Shown piece by piece: positions 50,265 through 58,757 of a stretch of 64,000 bases of DNA. Below the pieces are notes generated by a model, which saw only the letters and a program-made list of their open reading frames with translations, was not told the DNA's origin and made no database searches. The position numbers were made by a program, and so were the translations under genes. This stretch comes from AEGEAN-183 sp964614345. GTDB lineage: Bacteria; Pseudomonadota; Gammaproteobacteria; Magnimaribacterales; Magnimaribacteraceae. The stretch covers positions 1 through 64,000 of the forward strand of contig CAZTLP010000001.1 in the NCBI GenBank assembly GCA_964614345.1. The letters are read 5' to 3'. Position 1 is the first letter of the stretch. The number at the start of each line of letters is the position of its first letter.

Positions 50265-51800
50265 ATGAAATTTTCTAAATCCAAAAAATATTTAAAGAAG
50301 ATTCAACAAAGTAGAGTCTATGAAGTAGTAAATGTTACTCCTTTGTCTTCTGCAAGTTATCTCTCAAAAGAAATAAAAAATAATGTTTTTCTTAAGCGTG
50401 AAGACCTTCAACCGGTCTTTTCTTTTAAATTAAGGGGAGCTTACAACAAGATTTCTCTTCTAAAGAAGAAGGGGGATATTGAAAGAGTAATTACTGCTTC
50501 CGCTGGAAATCACGCTCAAGGTGTAGCTTATTCTGCAAGAAAACTTAAATTAAAATCAACTATAGTTATGCCAGTTACTACTCCAAGCATTAAGGTAAAG
50601 GCAGTAAAGAATTTGGGGGCACAGGTCATCCTTATTGGAGATAGTTATGATGATGCGTATGTACATGCCATAAAATTATCAAAAAACCCTAAATTTGCTT
50701 TTGTTCATCCTTTTGATGATACAGACGTAATTGCAGGCCAAGGAACGATAGGTAAGGAAATTCTTGAAGAGAGTGACAAAAAAATAGATGCAGTATTTGT
50801 TCCTGTAGGAGGTGGAGGTTTAATAGCTGGCATAGGTGCATACATTAAAAACTTAAATCCTAGTATCAAAATAATAGGAGTTGAACCAAAAGAGGCAGCA
50901 GGATTATATGAGTCTATTAAGGCTAATCGTAGAGTGACTTTAAAAGAAGTAGGTCTTTTTGTGGATGCCGTAGCTATAAAACAAGTCGGTAAAGTTACTT
51001 TCCCTATAATTAAGGAATGCATAGATGAAGTGGTTACAGTAACTGTAGATGAGATCTGCGCAGCAGTAGAGGACATTTTTCAAGAAACAAGAAGTATTTC
51101 AGAACCAGCCGGGGCATTATCTTTGGCTGGCCTGAAGAAATTGGCTAAAAGCAGAGGATGGAAGAATAAAAATCTGGTAGCTATTAATTCTGGAGCAAAC
51201 CTAAATTTCGATAGCCTTTCTCATATAGTTGAACGAGTTCAATTAGGAGAGAGGAAAGAGGTCTTGCTGAGTGTTTGTATACCAGAAGAAAAAGGTAGTT
51301 TTAGGAAATTCTGTAAAGATTTAGGTAAAAGGATGATTACAGAATTCAATTACCGTATTGATGATGAGGGAGAGGCTAATATATTTGTGGCTTGTAGAGT
51401 AAGTGAGGATCCAAAAGAAAAGACAGGGTTTATACAAGACCTAAAAAATAAAGGTTACTCACCTAAAGATTTATCCGACAACGAAATGGCTAAACTACAT
51501 GTTAAGCATATGGTGGGGGGTAGGGCACCAAAAGAAATAATTTCTTATGGTGAGCAAATTTTTAGAGTTGAGTTTCCGGAAAGACCTGGAGCCTTGCTGG
51601 ATTTTCTAAATGCATTAGGAGATAAATGGAATATCACGTTGTTTCACTACAGGAATCAAGGTTCAGCCTATGGGAGAGTATTAGTGGGCTTTCAAGCCAA
51701 CTCAAGTGAGACTCAAAGACTAACAAAGCACCTAACTAAAACAGGTTTTCCATTTTGGAATGAATCTGACAACTCAGCTTATTTATCTTTTTTAGAATAG
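50265..51800 (+). CDS. ilvA: Threonine ammonia-lyase, biosynthetic
   Basis: A 511-residue PLP enzyme converting threonine to 2-oxobutanoate for isoleucine. It has FLKREDLQPVFSFKLRGAYNKI with the PLP Lys, SAGNHAQGVAYSA, the glycine loop VPVGGGGLIAGIGAYIK, EPAGALSLAGL, and a C-terminal regulatory region of two ACT-like units (SVCIPEEKGSFRKFC; RVEFPERPGALLDFLNALG). Length fits the feedback-regulated form. I use the ATG at 50265; an earlier in-frame start would include the promoter. Confidence 0.95.
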   Translation: MKFSKSKKYLKKIQQSRVYEVVNVTPLSSASYLSKEIKNNVFLKREDLQPVFSFKLRGAYNKISLLKKKGDIERVITASAGNHAQGVAYSARKLKLKSTIVMPVTTPSIKVKAVKNLGAQVILIGDSYDDAYVHAIKLSKNPKFAFVHPFDDTDVIAGQGTIGKEILEESDKKIDAVFVPVGGGGLIAGIGAYIKNLNPSIKIIGVEPKEAAGLYESIKANRRVTLKEVGLFVDAVAIKQVGKVTFPIIKECIDEVVTVTVDEICAAVEDIFQETRSISEPAGALSLAGLKKLAKSRGWKNKNLVAINSGANLNFDSLSHIVERVQLGERKEVLLSVCIPEEKGSFRKFCKDLGKRMITEFNYRIDDEGEANIFVACRVSEDPKEKTGFIQDLKNKGYSPKDLSDNEMAKLHVKHMVGGRAPKEIISYGEQIFRVEFPERPGALLDFLNALGDKWNITLFHYRNQGSAYGRVLVGFQANSSETQRLTKHLTKTGFPFWNESDNSAYLSFLE

Positions 51801-52379
51801 CTAAGAAAATTTATAGATCCCTGAAGGACAAATAACTGCATCCATTTTTAAATCGTGCTCTTCAGGGTAACAACTTTCTGTTCTTTGGAAATCATAAGCA
51901 AGACCTAAAAATACTTGCTTCTTAGTTAACTCAAAATTTTTAAAGGTAAAATCATAATATCCTTTCCCCATTCCCAGCCTATAACCCTTATTGTCAAAAG
52001 CAACTAAAGGCATAATGATCAACTCCAATTCCGAGGCAATAGTAAGAGAACCGTTGAATGGTTCCGGTATATTGAATTTATTCTTGACTAAAGAAACTTT
52101 GCTGTTGAATTCTGAAAATTCCATCTCTTTGTTATTTAAGTCCTTGTCAATTAAAGGTAAATAACACTTTTTTCCTAACTCTCTAATATAGCGGGTTATT
52201 ATTTCTGTAGGCACCTCATTATTGATAGGGAAATAAATTGAAACTTTCTCAAAATTAAGCTCTTCACAAATATTTTTAAAATGAGCTGATGTATTTTCTT
52301 CAGCAAGATCCATTTCTTTTTTGGATATTGCATTCCTTTCCTGAATTTTTTCTTTTCTAAGAGAAGTCTTATAGGTCAT
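51801..52379 (-). CDS. ygfA: 5-formyltetrahydrofolate cyclo-ligase (YgfA)
   Basis: A 192-residue enzyme that converts 5-formyl-THF to 5,10-methenyl-THF with ATP. It shows SLRKEKIQERNAIS, VSIYFPINNEVPT, the phosphate/folate loop KGYRLGMGKGYYDF, and LGLAYDFQ near the end. The ATG at 52379 is chosen; an in-frame extension to 52436 would be translated from the 6S RNA gene and is unlikely. Gene order zapA-6S RNA-ygfA is as in E. coli. Convergent with ilvA, stop to stop. Confidence 0.92.
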   Translation of the reverse strand: MTYKTSLRKEKIQERNAISKKEMDLAEENTSAHFKNICEELNFEKVSIYFPINNEVPTEIITRYIRELGKKCYLPLIDKDLNNKEMEFSEFNSKVSLVKNKFNIPEPFNGSLTIASELELIIMPLVAFDNKGYRLGMGKGYYDFTFKNFELTKKQVFLGLAYDFQRTESCYPEEHDLKMDAVICPSGIYKFS

Positions 52380-52388
52380 GTGAAGAGA

Positions 52389-52560
52389 GCTTCCCGGAAT
52401 ACCGTTACTGATGCAGCCCTGAACCGTGAGGTTCAAGGCGGTGATTTCGTCAGTCTCTCAGGCTCCCCAAGGAGGGTATGCGCAACAAGACTTTTCAAAA
52501 TCTCCTATTTATTCAATATCGGCTCGAGGGTCTCACCAGCTATCGAATAAACCAGGAAGC
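52389..52560 (-). ncRNA. ssrS: 6S RNA
   Basis: On the minus strand the closing stem GCTTCCTGG (52560-52552) pairs with CCGGGAAGC (52397-52389) with one G-U pair. The 5' part contains GAGCCGATATT, as in E. coli 6S RNA. A 9-bp hairpin CCTTGAACC-TCAC-GGTTCAGGG (52438-52417) matches the conserved 3' hairpin. 6S RNA mimics an open promoter and binds sigma-70 RNA polymerase. Position between zapA and ygfA is the canonical one. Ends are estimated from the stem and a -10 box. Confidence 0.9.
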
Positions 52561-52567
52561 AAAATAA

Positions 52568-52573
52568 AGTATA
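52568..52573 (-). promoter_or_regulatory. Likely -10 box of 6S RNA
   Basis: TATACT on the minus strand lies 7 bases before the first base of the 6S closing stem (52560), just after the zapA stop. The -35 region falls in the zapA 3' end and is weak. Confidence 0.5.
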
Positions 52574-52578
52574 ACTGA

Positions 52579-52881
52579 TTAAGATTCTAATTTAGACAAA
52601 CTTTCTAGTTGTTTTTCAATTTGTTTACTTAAGGATTTGATTCCTGAATTTGACTGAACTACTTGCTTAGAAGAAGAGAGGTTTTTTAAGTAATCGTTAC
52701 TTATATTGAGGCCAGCAATAATCGCTGCCTTAGATTCATCTAGTTTGGTATTTTGTCTAATCTCTTTTAGTCTCTTATTAAAAAATTTTGCTGCATCTTT
52801 TACCTGATCACTTTCTTCAGGGGGACATGAAATTTTATATTCCTGACCTAAAATTTTTACTTTTGTAATATTCTTTTCCAT
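52579..52881 (-). CDS. zapA: Cell division protein ZapA
   Basis: A 100-residue FtsZ-ring stabiliser. It has the beta-hairpin start VKILGQEYKISCPPEE, a family AAKFFNKRLKEIRQNTK helix, and AAIIAGLNISNDYL followed by a C-terminal coiled coil. It lies upstream of 6S RNA and 5 bases after the TIGR02449 coiled-coil gene on the same strand. Confidence 0.93.
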   Translation of the reverse strand: MEKNITKVKILGQEYKISCPPEESDQVKDAAKFFNKRLKEIRQNTKLDESKAAIIAGLNISNDYLKNLSSSKQVVQSNSGIKSLSKQIEKQLESLSKLES

Positions 52882-52886
52882 TTAGA

Positions 52887-53090
52887 TCACTTCGTTTCTT
52901 TTTTGAGATCTTTGATGAGTTTTTCAATTTTTTTTGCTGAAGAAGCAAGTGTTTCTGAAAGTTTCTGTTCTTTAATAGATAGCTCTTTATTTTTCTTAAG
53001 TAAATGAATATTGGATTCTTTCAGTTGCTTACTAAGTTTAATGAGGTTTTTAACCTGAGCCTCTAAGTCTAAAAATTCTTTTTCTGACAT
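52887..53090 (-). CDS. TIGR02449-type coiled-coil protein
   Basis: A 67-residue protein that is almost entirely a heptad-patterned, Lys/Glu/Leu-rich helix (LEAQVKNLIKLSKQLKESN). Small proteins of this type precede zapA in many Gammaproteobacteria (TIGR02449 family). Their function is not established, though the setting suggests a role in division. It is divergent from pepP across a gap holding a perfect 10-bp hairpin. Confidence 0.8.
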   Translation of the reverse strand: MSEKEFLDLEAQVKNLIKLSKQLKESNIHLLKKNKELSIKEQKLSETLASSAKKIEKLIKDLKKETK

Positions 53091-53138
53091 TTCTATCCCA
53101 ACTCTTTAAGTTTACAGATGAGGGGGTTTTCTTGCCAG

Positions 53139-53163
53139 TGGCATCTTAATTGGTAAGATGCCA
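53139..53163. promoter_or_regulatory. Perfect 10-bp inverted repeat before pepP
   Basis: TGGCATCTTA (53139-53148) and TAAGATGCCA (53154-53163) form a perfect dyad with a 5-base loop in the divergent gap. An in-frame ATG (53158) lies inside the right arm and would be hidden in an RNA hairpin. It could be an operator dyad or a translational hairpin. A run of A follows on the plus strand, so it is not a terminator for that strand. Confidence 0.5.
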
Positions 53164-53178
53164 AAAAAGGAAAAGAAG

Positions 53179-54486
53179 ATGACAGACAAAGCTATTGATT
53201 TTGCTTCAAGAAGAAAAAAATTATCTGAGTTAGTCTTAGATGATTCGGTTATTTTATTATCTTCTTCTAACATTAAGTTTAGGAACTCAGATGCGGACTA
53301 TCCTTTTAGACAAGACAGTAACTTTTACTATCTTTCCGGATTTAATGAACCTGAATCAATAATAGTTATAAGGCCTTCAGCCAAGAAAAGAAAATACGTA
53401 ATTTTTTGTAGGGATCGAGATCCTTTAAGAGAACAGTGGGATGGTTTTAGGTCTGGTCAAGATGGCGCAAGAAAAGTTCACGGAGCAGATGAGGCTTATA
53501 GTATTTCGCTTGTCGATGAAATAATGCCTGAACTACTAGAAGGATCTAGAAATATTTATTACTCGATGAGTTCTCCTAATGGAATTAACCTGCGATTAGA
53601 GAACTGGCTAGACCATATTAGGGCCAACATAAGACACGGTTCTGAAGTAGCCGAAAATCTACTTTCCTTAGATTCATTATTAGATGAATTGAGATTAATA
53701 AAAACCGAAGAAGAGCTTTCACTAATGAGAAGAGCAGGCGAGATTACGTGTGAAGCCCATGTTCGTGCTATGACCAATGTTCGTCCGGGGATGTATGAGT
53801 ACCAATTGGAATCAGAATATCTTCATGCTTTTATGCAAGGAGGGGCAAAATTCCCAGCCTATGGCTCTATTGTAGGAGGGGGAAATAATTCTTGTATCCT
53901 TCACTACAAAGAAAATAGCTCTGAATTGAAAGATGGAGATGTTGTTTTGGTAGATGCTGGTTGTGAATACGAACACTATGCCTCCGATGTAACAAGAACT
54001 TTCCCTGTTGGAAAAAAATTTTCTGAGGAACAAAAAAGGATTTATGAAGTGGTGCTTGAAGCCCATAAGCAAGCTTGTGCAGAAATTAAACCAGGGAATC
54101 CATGGATAAAAGCTCAAGAGGTTTCTGTAAAAGTTATTACTGAAGGATTGATAGATTTGGGGTTACTGAAAGGAAAGACAGAGGAGCTAATTAAGAATGA
54201 AGGGTATGCAAAATTCTATATGCATAGGATAGGCCACTGGTTAGGTTTGGATGTACATGATGTAGGCAATTACAAGAAGAATGGAGAGTGGAGAAACCTA
54301 GAGCCGGGTATGGTTCTTACCATTGAACCAGGAATTTACATTTTGGACTCACTTGAGGGCGTAGAGGATAAGTGGTTGGGGATAGGCGTCAGAATAGAAG
54401 ATGATCTATTAGTAACAGAAAATGGACATGAAGTAATAACTGCAAATGCTCCTCGAGAAATTAAAGATATAGAAAGCTTAAGATAA
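53179..54486 (+). CDS. pepP: Xaa-Pro aminopeptidase
   Basis: A metallopeptidase of about 435 residues that removes an N-terminal residue ahead of proline. It has FRQDSNFYYLSGFNEPES, the metal-binding DAGCEYEHYASDVTRTFPVG (two Asp), HRIGHWLGLDVHDVG, TIEPGIY and a final VRIEDDLLVTENGHE. I favour the ATG at 53179, preceded by AAGGAAAAGAAG; an earlier ATG at 53158 lies in a hairpin. It is followed by ubiH after 5 bases, as in E. coli. Confidence 0.94.
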   Translation: MTDKAIDFASRRKKLSELVLDDSVILLSSSNIKFRNSDADYPFRQDSNFYYLSGFNEPESIIVIRPSAKKRKYVIFCRDRDPLREQWDGFRSGQDGARKVHGADEAYSISLVDEIMPELLEGSRNIYYSMSSPNGINLRLENWLDHIRANIRHGSEVAENLLSLDSLLDELRLIKTEEELSLMRRAGEITCEAHVRAMTNVRPGMYEYQLESEYLHAFMQGGAKFPAYGSIVGGGNNSCILHYKENSSELKDGDVVLVDAGCEYEHYASDVTRTFPVGKKFSEEQKRIYEVVLEAHKQACAEIKPGNPWIKAQEVSVKVITEGLIDLGLLKGKTEELIKNEGYAKFYMHRIGHWLGLDVHDVGNYKKNGEWRNLEPGMVLTIEPGIYILDSLEGVEDKWLGIGVRIEDDLLVTENGHEVITANAPREIKDIESLR

Positions 54487-54491
54487 TAAGC

Positions 54492-55673
54492 GTGGATTCT
54501 GAAATAACTATAGTCGGGGCGGGCATCGTTGGTTCTTCTTTAGCATGTCTGTTATCGAAGCAAGGAATTAAAGTTACTTTAATTGATAGGGGTAGTCCAT
54601 TAAGCATCCCTAAAAGCTCTAAATTACCAGACAGAACATTAGCCTTGAATTTGTCTTCAATTGATCTATTTAAAGAGCTGAATATTTGGAATGAACTTAA
54701 TAAACAAAGCACACCCTTCACAAGGATGTTTGTTTGGGATTCTAAAGGCAGCTCACCTTTAGAGTTTCTGGCCGAGGAAATAAAAAAGAAAGAACTGGGT
54801 TACGTTATTTCAAATAATACAATTTTAAAAAGTCTTAATAAGTATATTCAAGATTCTCCTGAAATTACTCTTAGGCAACAAACCGAATTATCAGGAATTA
54901 ATGTGAATGAAAAGGAAGTATCCATCTCTTTTTTGGGGGGGGAGAAAATAAATTCAGAACTTATTGTTGGAGCTGATGGTATTAATTCAACTTTAAGGAA
55001 AAAAGCAAAAATTAAGACTAGAACATGGAGTTACGATCAAAGGGCTTTTGTAGCGGAGTTAAAGACTGAAAAATTTCATGACTACACCGCCTGGCAGATA
55101 TTTACTCCAAAGGGCCCTATAGCACTTTTACCTTTTGATTTAATTGAAGGATCTAATATCTCACTTGTTTGGTCAGCTGAAATTGATTATGCAGAAAAAC
55201 TTCAGAAGTTAACTAAAAAAGAATTTGTAAAAGAATTGGAAGAAAAGACAGAACAAATATTAGGAAAAATAGATTTAAAGACTGAAATAAGGTCTTTCCC
55301 ACTTAACCAGTTACATGCAAAAAATTATTTTTCAGAGCGTATAGCCTTGGTAGGAGACTCAGCTCATTCTTTTCACCCCCTAGCAGGGCAAGGATTAAAT
55401 ATAGGTTTGTCCGATGTGACTAGTCTCAGTGATGTTCTTATAAAGGCCAGAAGAAGAGGGGTGGATATTGGATCTAAAAGAACTCTTAAAGACTATGAAA
55501 GATCTAGGAAGATTCCAAATTTAACTATGACTGCAATGATGGAGCTTTTTAAAGAGGGATTTGCAACTTCAGACCCCTGGGTAAAATTAGCAAGAAATTT
55601 TGCTTTCAATGTAACCACCAAGAGCAGTACTCTAAAGAAAAGAGTTATAAAGGAAGCCGCAGGAATTACTTAA
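54492..55673 (+). CDS. ubiH: UbiH/UbiF/VisC/COQ6-family FAD hydroxylase
   Basis: A 393-residue FAD monooxygenase of ubiquinone biosynthesis. It begins at GTG with the dinucleotide motif TIVGAGIVGSSLACLL, then IVGADGINSTLRKKA, and the second FAD motif ALVGDSAHSFHPLAGQGLNIGLSD. Position right after pepP supports UbiH. No second hydroxylase gene follows (E. coli has ubiI here). Its 3' end overlaps the convergent rpmG gene by 8 bases. Confidence 0.9.
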   Translation: MDSEITIVGAGIVGSSLACLLSKQGIKVTLIDRGSPLSIPKSSKLPDRTLALNLSSIDLFKELNIWNELNKQSTPFTRMFVWDSKGSSPLEFLAEEIKKKELGYVISNNTILKSLNKYIQDSPEITLRQQTELSGINVNEKEVSISFLGGEKINSELIVGADGINSTLRKKAKIKTRTWSYDQRAFVAELKTEKFHDYTAWQIFTPKGPIALLPFDLIEGSNISLVWSAEIDYAEKLQKLTKKEFVKELEEKTEQILGKIDLKTEIRSFPLNQLHAKNYFSERIALVGDSAHSFHPLAGQGLNIGLSDVTSLSDVLIKARRRGVDIGSKRTLKDYERSRKIPNLTMTAMMELFKEGFATSDPWVKLARNFAFNVTTKSSTLKKRVIKEAAGIT

Positions 55674-55821
55674 TCTTATCTTCTTTGTAGATCACGTGTT
55701 TTCTGGCTACAGGATCAAATTTTTTTATTTCCATTTTGTCTGGCATCGTAGATTTATTTTTATCTGTCGTATAGTAATGCCCAGTTCCTGCTGTTGATAC
55801 TAGTTTAATTTTCTCTCTCAT
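55666..55821 (-). CDS. rpmG: 50S ribosomal protein L33
   Basis: A 51-residue protein matching L33: REKIKLVSTAGTGHYYTT, KNKSTMPDKMEIKKFDPVARKH, VIYKEDKIK. Its start overlaps the rpmB stop (ATGA), and its 3' end overlaps the convergent ubiH gene by 8 bases. The zinc-binding cysteines are absent, as in the C-minus form. It completes the rpmE-rpmB-rpmG order on the minus strand. Confidence 0.96.
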   Translation of the reverse strand: MREKIKLVSTAGTGHYYTTDKNKSTMPDKMEIKKFDPVARKHVIYKEDKIK

Positions 55822-56054
55822 ATCTTTTCACCCCTTAATCTAATCTCTGACAGAACCTTATCAATGCCCTTTTTATCTATTATTCTCATGCCTTTAGCAG
55901 ATACGGTTAGTTTTACATATCTCTTTTCAGACTCAATCCAAAACTTGTGTGTATGCAGGTTAGGTTCAAAAGTTCTTCTGCTCCTGTTTTTTGCATGGGA
56001 AACGTTATTTCCTTTTAAGGGTTTTTTACCTGTAACCTGACAAACTTTAGACAT
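55818..56054 (-). CDS. rpmB: 50S ribosomal protein L28
   Basis: A 78-residue protein with SKVCQVTGKKPLKGNNVSHAKNRSRRTFEPNLH and a C-terminal KLTVSAKGMRIIDKKG, typical of bacterial L28. It overlaps rpmE by one base (TAATG) and rpmG by four (ATGA). Confidence 0.97.
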   Translation of the reverse strand: MSKVCQVTGKKPLKGNNVSHAKNRSRRTFEPNLHTHKFWIESEKRYVKLTVSAKGMRIIDKKGIDKVLSEIRLRGEKI

Positions 56055-56440
56055 TATTCTTTAGTGGCTTCTTTTTTTGGAGCTTTCTCTTCTTTCTTAG
56101 ATTCTTTCTTTGAAGTTGATTTTTCTGCGGCTTCTTTTTTTGGAGCTTTCTCTTTAACCTCTTCGGCCTTAACTTGGTCAACAGAATCAACCTTAAGCTC
56201 TTTTACTGGTTCTTCTTTCTTCTTGTTTTCTGTTTTTCCTTTTTTTCCAAAGCGTTTTTCGAATCTTTCAACCCTACCGCCAGTATCAACAAGTTTTTGT
56301 TTGCCAGTGTAAAAAGGATGACAAGAAGAACAGACATCTAGGTTTATGTCTTCTTTTAAAGTGGAATTGATCACAATAATGTTTCCGCAACTACAAGTTG
56401 CCTTTATTTCTGTGTATTCGGGATGTATTCCTTGCCTCAT
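56054..56440 (-). CDS. rpmE: 50S ribosomal protein L31 with long charged tail
   Basis: A 128-residue protein. Residues 1-70 are a normal zinc-type L31: GIHPEYTEIKATCSCGNIIVI, DVCSSCHPFYTGKQKLVDTGGRVERFEKRF, with four Cys for zinc. L31 is normally about 70 residues. Here a Lys/Glu/Ala-rich tail of about 58 residues follows, containing two near-identical copies of EKAPKKEA-like sequence encoded by a direct repeat. The tail is probably disordered. The gene leads rpmE-rpmB-rpmG. Confidence 0.92.
   Translation of the reverse strand: MRQGIHPEYTEIKATCSCGNIIVINSTLKEDINLDVCSSCHPFYTGKQKLVDTGGRVERFEKRFGKKGKTENKKKEEPVKELKVDSVDQVKAEEVKEKAPKKEAAEKSTSKKESKKEEKAPKKEATKE
56064..56156 (-). repeat. Direct repeat inside the L31 tail
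   Basis: GGCTTCTTTTTTTGGAGCTT followed by TCTCTT occurs at 56064-56089 and again at 56131-56156 (26 bases each), 67 bases apart, in the coding sequence of the L31 tail. It encodes the repeated EKAPKKEA unit. The copies suggest growth of the tail by duplication. Confidence 0.75.
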
Positions 56441-56472
56441 ATCTAATCTTTATTCTTCAAATTTGATCGCGC

Positions 56473-56500
56473 ACTATACCAGACCAAATCAACAAGGCAA
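56473..56500 (-). promoter_or_regulatory. Likely promoter of rpmE-rpmB-rpmG
   Basis: On the minus strand TTGCCT (56500-56495), a 16-base spacer and TATAGT (56478-56473) lie 33 bases upstream of the rpmE ATG, in the gap divergent from priA. A GCGCG sequence follows the -10 box, as in stringently controlled ribosomal promoters. Confidence 0.5.
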
Positions 56501-56539
56501 ATTCAAAGAAATCTTAAAAAAAGAGACTAAAATAGTTAA

Positions 56540-58750
56540 ATGTCGGCAGATTTAATAGATGTTCTTATCCCAGTTCCTTTACTAGAGAATTTCACTTATA
56601 AGGTTCCAAAGGAGCACAAAAATAAGAAATTTAAGAAGGGTGTTCGACTCAAAGTTCCCTTTGGTAACAGAGTGGTTACTGGGGTATTTTGGAAATATTC
56701 TGATTCGACTAAATCTAAAAGAGCAAGTTACAAGTTTATTAAAGAGATTCTAGATGAAGAGCCTCTTTTAGATGAAACTTTACTAGATCTTGCTGATTGG
56801 GCATCCCGCTATTATCACCATCCCCTTGGAGAAGTTATTTCTTATTTTTTCCCACCAGCCTTAAGAAAAGGTGAAGAAGCTAGATTCAGGAGATCCGCTT
56901 ACTGGAAACTTACAGACAAAGGAGATTTCTTTGATTTATCTATTTTTAAAAGAGCCCCTAAACAAAAGGAAGCTTTGGAGCTTTTAAGAGAGATTGGAGA
57001 GATGTCCCAGCAGTCCCTGAAAGCCTATGGCATAGCTACACCAATACTAAACAATCTTTCAAAAAAAGGGCTCATAAAAAAGTTAAGAATAGAACAACCA
57101 CCGATTAAATTTGTAGTTTCAGAAACTACCGAACAAAAAAAGCTAACACCAGAACAAAAAGAGTCTATTGAAGCTATTTCTAAAGAACTTAATAGCAACA
57201 AGATCTTTTTGATAAATGGTGTGACTGGCAGTGGAAAAACCGAAATCTATTTAAGGTGCATAAAAAAACTTGTAGACCAAGGTAAACAGGCACTAGTTTT
57301 AATACCTGAAATAGGCCTAGCCCCTCAGGCAGAAAGAAGATTTAAAGAAATGTTTGGAGATAGGGTGGCTTCTTTTCACTCCGCCAAAAATGAAAGAGAA
57401 CGTCTTGATGTCTGGCTTGGAGCGCAGAGAGGCCTGTATGACATAGTAATAGGAACAAGGTCTAGTGTTTTTATCCCAATGAGAAATTTAGGCGTTATAG
57501 TTGTTGATGAAGAACACGATGCTTCTTTTAAGCAGGCAGATAGGTTTAGGTACTCAGCTAGAGACATTGCCTTATATAGGGCTAAGCTAAATAAGATTCC
57601 TACGCTTCTCGCTTCAGCTACACCTTCAGTTGAAAGCATGTCTAATGCTTTGAATGGTAAATATAATTTACTGACTTTAAAGCATAGAGCCACGGGTGCA
57701 GACTTACCTAATTTTATCCCTTTAGATTTGAAGGGTAAGGTATTGGAAGAAGGTTTTTCAGAGCAGCTCTTAGAAGAGATCAGCAATGAACTAAATAAAA
57801 AGAACCAGGTGTTGGTTTTTTTAAACCGAAGAGGTTTTGCCTGCTCTCTAATTTGTAAGTCTTGTGGATGGGTTTCCTATTGTGATAGATGTGATGCTCA
57901 TATGACATTGCATTCAAATCCTATCCAACTACATTGCCATCATTGTGAACATAAAAAGCCTTTGTACACAGAATGTCCTTCTTGTAAGCATAATGAATTC
58001 GAATCTTTTGGTTTAGGCACAGAAAGGATAGAAACCTATTTAAAGAAAAAATTTGATCAATTCCCTGTTCTTAGAATAGATAGCGATTCAACTCGAAAAA
58101 AGAATGCTTTCACGAATTATTTAAAAGTTATTGATGAAGGGAAGCCCTTAATATTGGTAGGAACGCAGATGCTTGCAAAAGGTCATCATTTTCCTGATGT
58201 TACTCTGGTTGCGATACTAGATGCTGATTCGGGTATATTTAGTGCTGACTTTAGGGGTAGTGAGAGAGTGGCTCAATTAATAACTCAGGTTTCTGGAAGG
58301 GCAGGCAGAGAAAAAAAGCCCGGAAAGGTCATTTTACAAACCTATTGTCAGGAACACCCGCAAATGGAGGAATTGCTAAAAGGGGATTACGAAAGTTTTG
58401 TTAAAAAAATTATTAAGGATCGATCCTCCACAAAATCGCCTCCCTTTTCTTTTCAAATTAAATTACAAGCAGAATCCTTTAATGGTTTGCAGTCCAGAGA
58501 TTTTTTAGTGAACTGCCTAGACTACTTAAATAATACTCAACCCTTGTTCAAAGGCATGAAGACAATTGGACCCCTACCATCTTTGATGGAAAAAAAATCT
58601 GGAGTATATAGATGGGAAGTTAGCTTCTTTTCTTCAAGCAGAAAATCCCTGCATAATCTCGCAGACCATTTACAGTCCTTCTTGTATTCACCCAAACAGA
58701 CCAGAAAAGTTAGATGGTCAATTGATGTAGATCCTATTTCTACTAGCTAA
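56540..58750 (+). CDS. priA: Primosomal replication protein N', helicase PriA
   Basis: A 736-residue helicase that restarts stalled replication forks. The N-terminal DNA-binding domain starts LIDVLIPVPLLENFTYKVP. Walker A is NGVTGSGKTEIYLR and the helicase motif II is VVDEEHDASFKQ. A zinc-binding domain has eight Cys (CKSCGWVSYCDRC, CHHCEHKKP, CPSCK), followed by GLGTERIE and QVSGRAGREKKPG. Divergent from rpmE and convergent with a short-chain dehydrogenase gene. Confidence 0.96.
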   Translation: MSADLIDVLIPVPLLENFTYKVPKEHKNKKFKKGVRLKVPFGNRVVTGVFWKYSDSTKSKRASYKFIKEILDEEPLLDETLLDLADWASRYYHHPLGEVISYFFPPALRKGEEARFRRSAYWKLTDKGDFFDLSIFKRAPKQKEALELLREIGEMSQQSLKAYGIATPILNNLSKKGLIKKLRIEQPPIKFVVSETTEQKKLTPEQKESIEAISKELNSNKIFLINGVTGSGKTEIYLRCIKKLVDQGKQALVLIPEIGLAPQAERRFKEMFGDRVASFHSAKNERERLDVWLGAQRGLYDIVIGTRSSVFIPMRNLGVIVVDEEHDASFKQADRFRYSARDIALYRAKLNKIPTLLASATPSVESMSNALNGKYNLLTLKHRATGADLPNFIPLDLKGKVLEEGFSEQLLEEISNELNKKNQVLVFLNRRGFACSLICKSCGWVSYCDRCDAHMTLHSNPIQLHCHHCEHKKPLYTECPSCKHNEFESFGLGTERIETYLKKKFDQFPVLRIDSDSTRKKNAFTNYLKVIDEGKPLILVGTQMLAKGHHFPDVTLVAILDADSGIFSADFRGSERVAQLITQVSGRAGREKKPGKVILQTYCQEHPQMEELLKGDYESFVKKIIKDRSSTKSPPFSFQIKLQAESFNGLQSRDFLVNCLDYLNNTQPLFKGMKTIGPLPSLMEKKSGVYRWEVSFFSSSRKSLHNLADHLQSFLYSPKQTRKVRWSIDVDPISTS

Positions 58751-58757
58751 AATTAGT

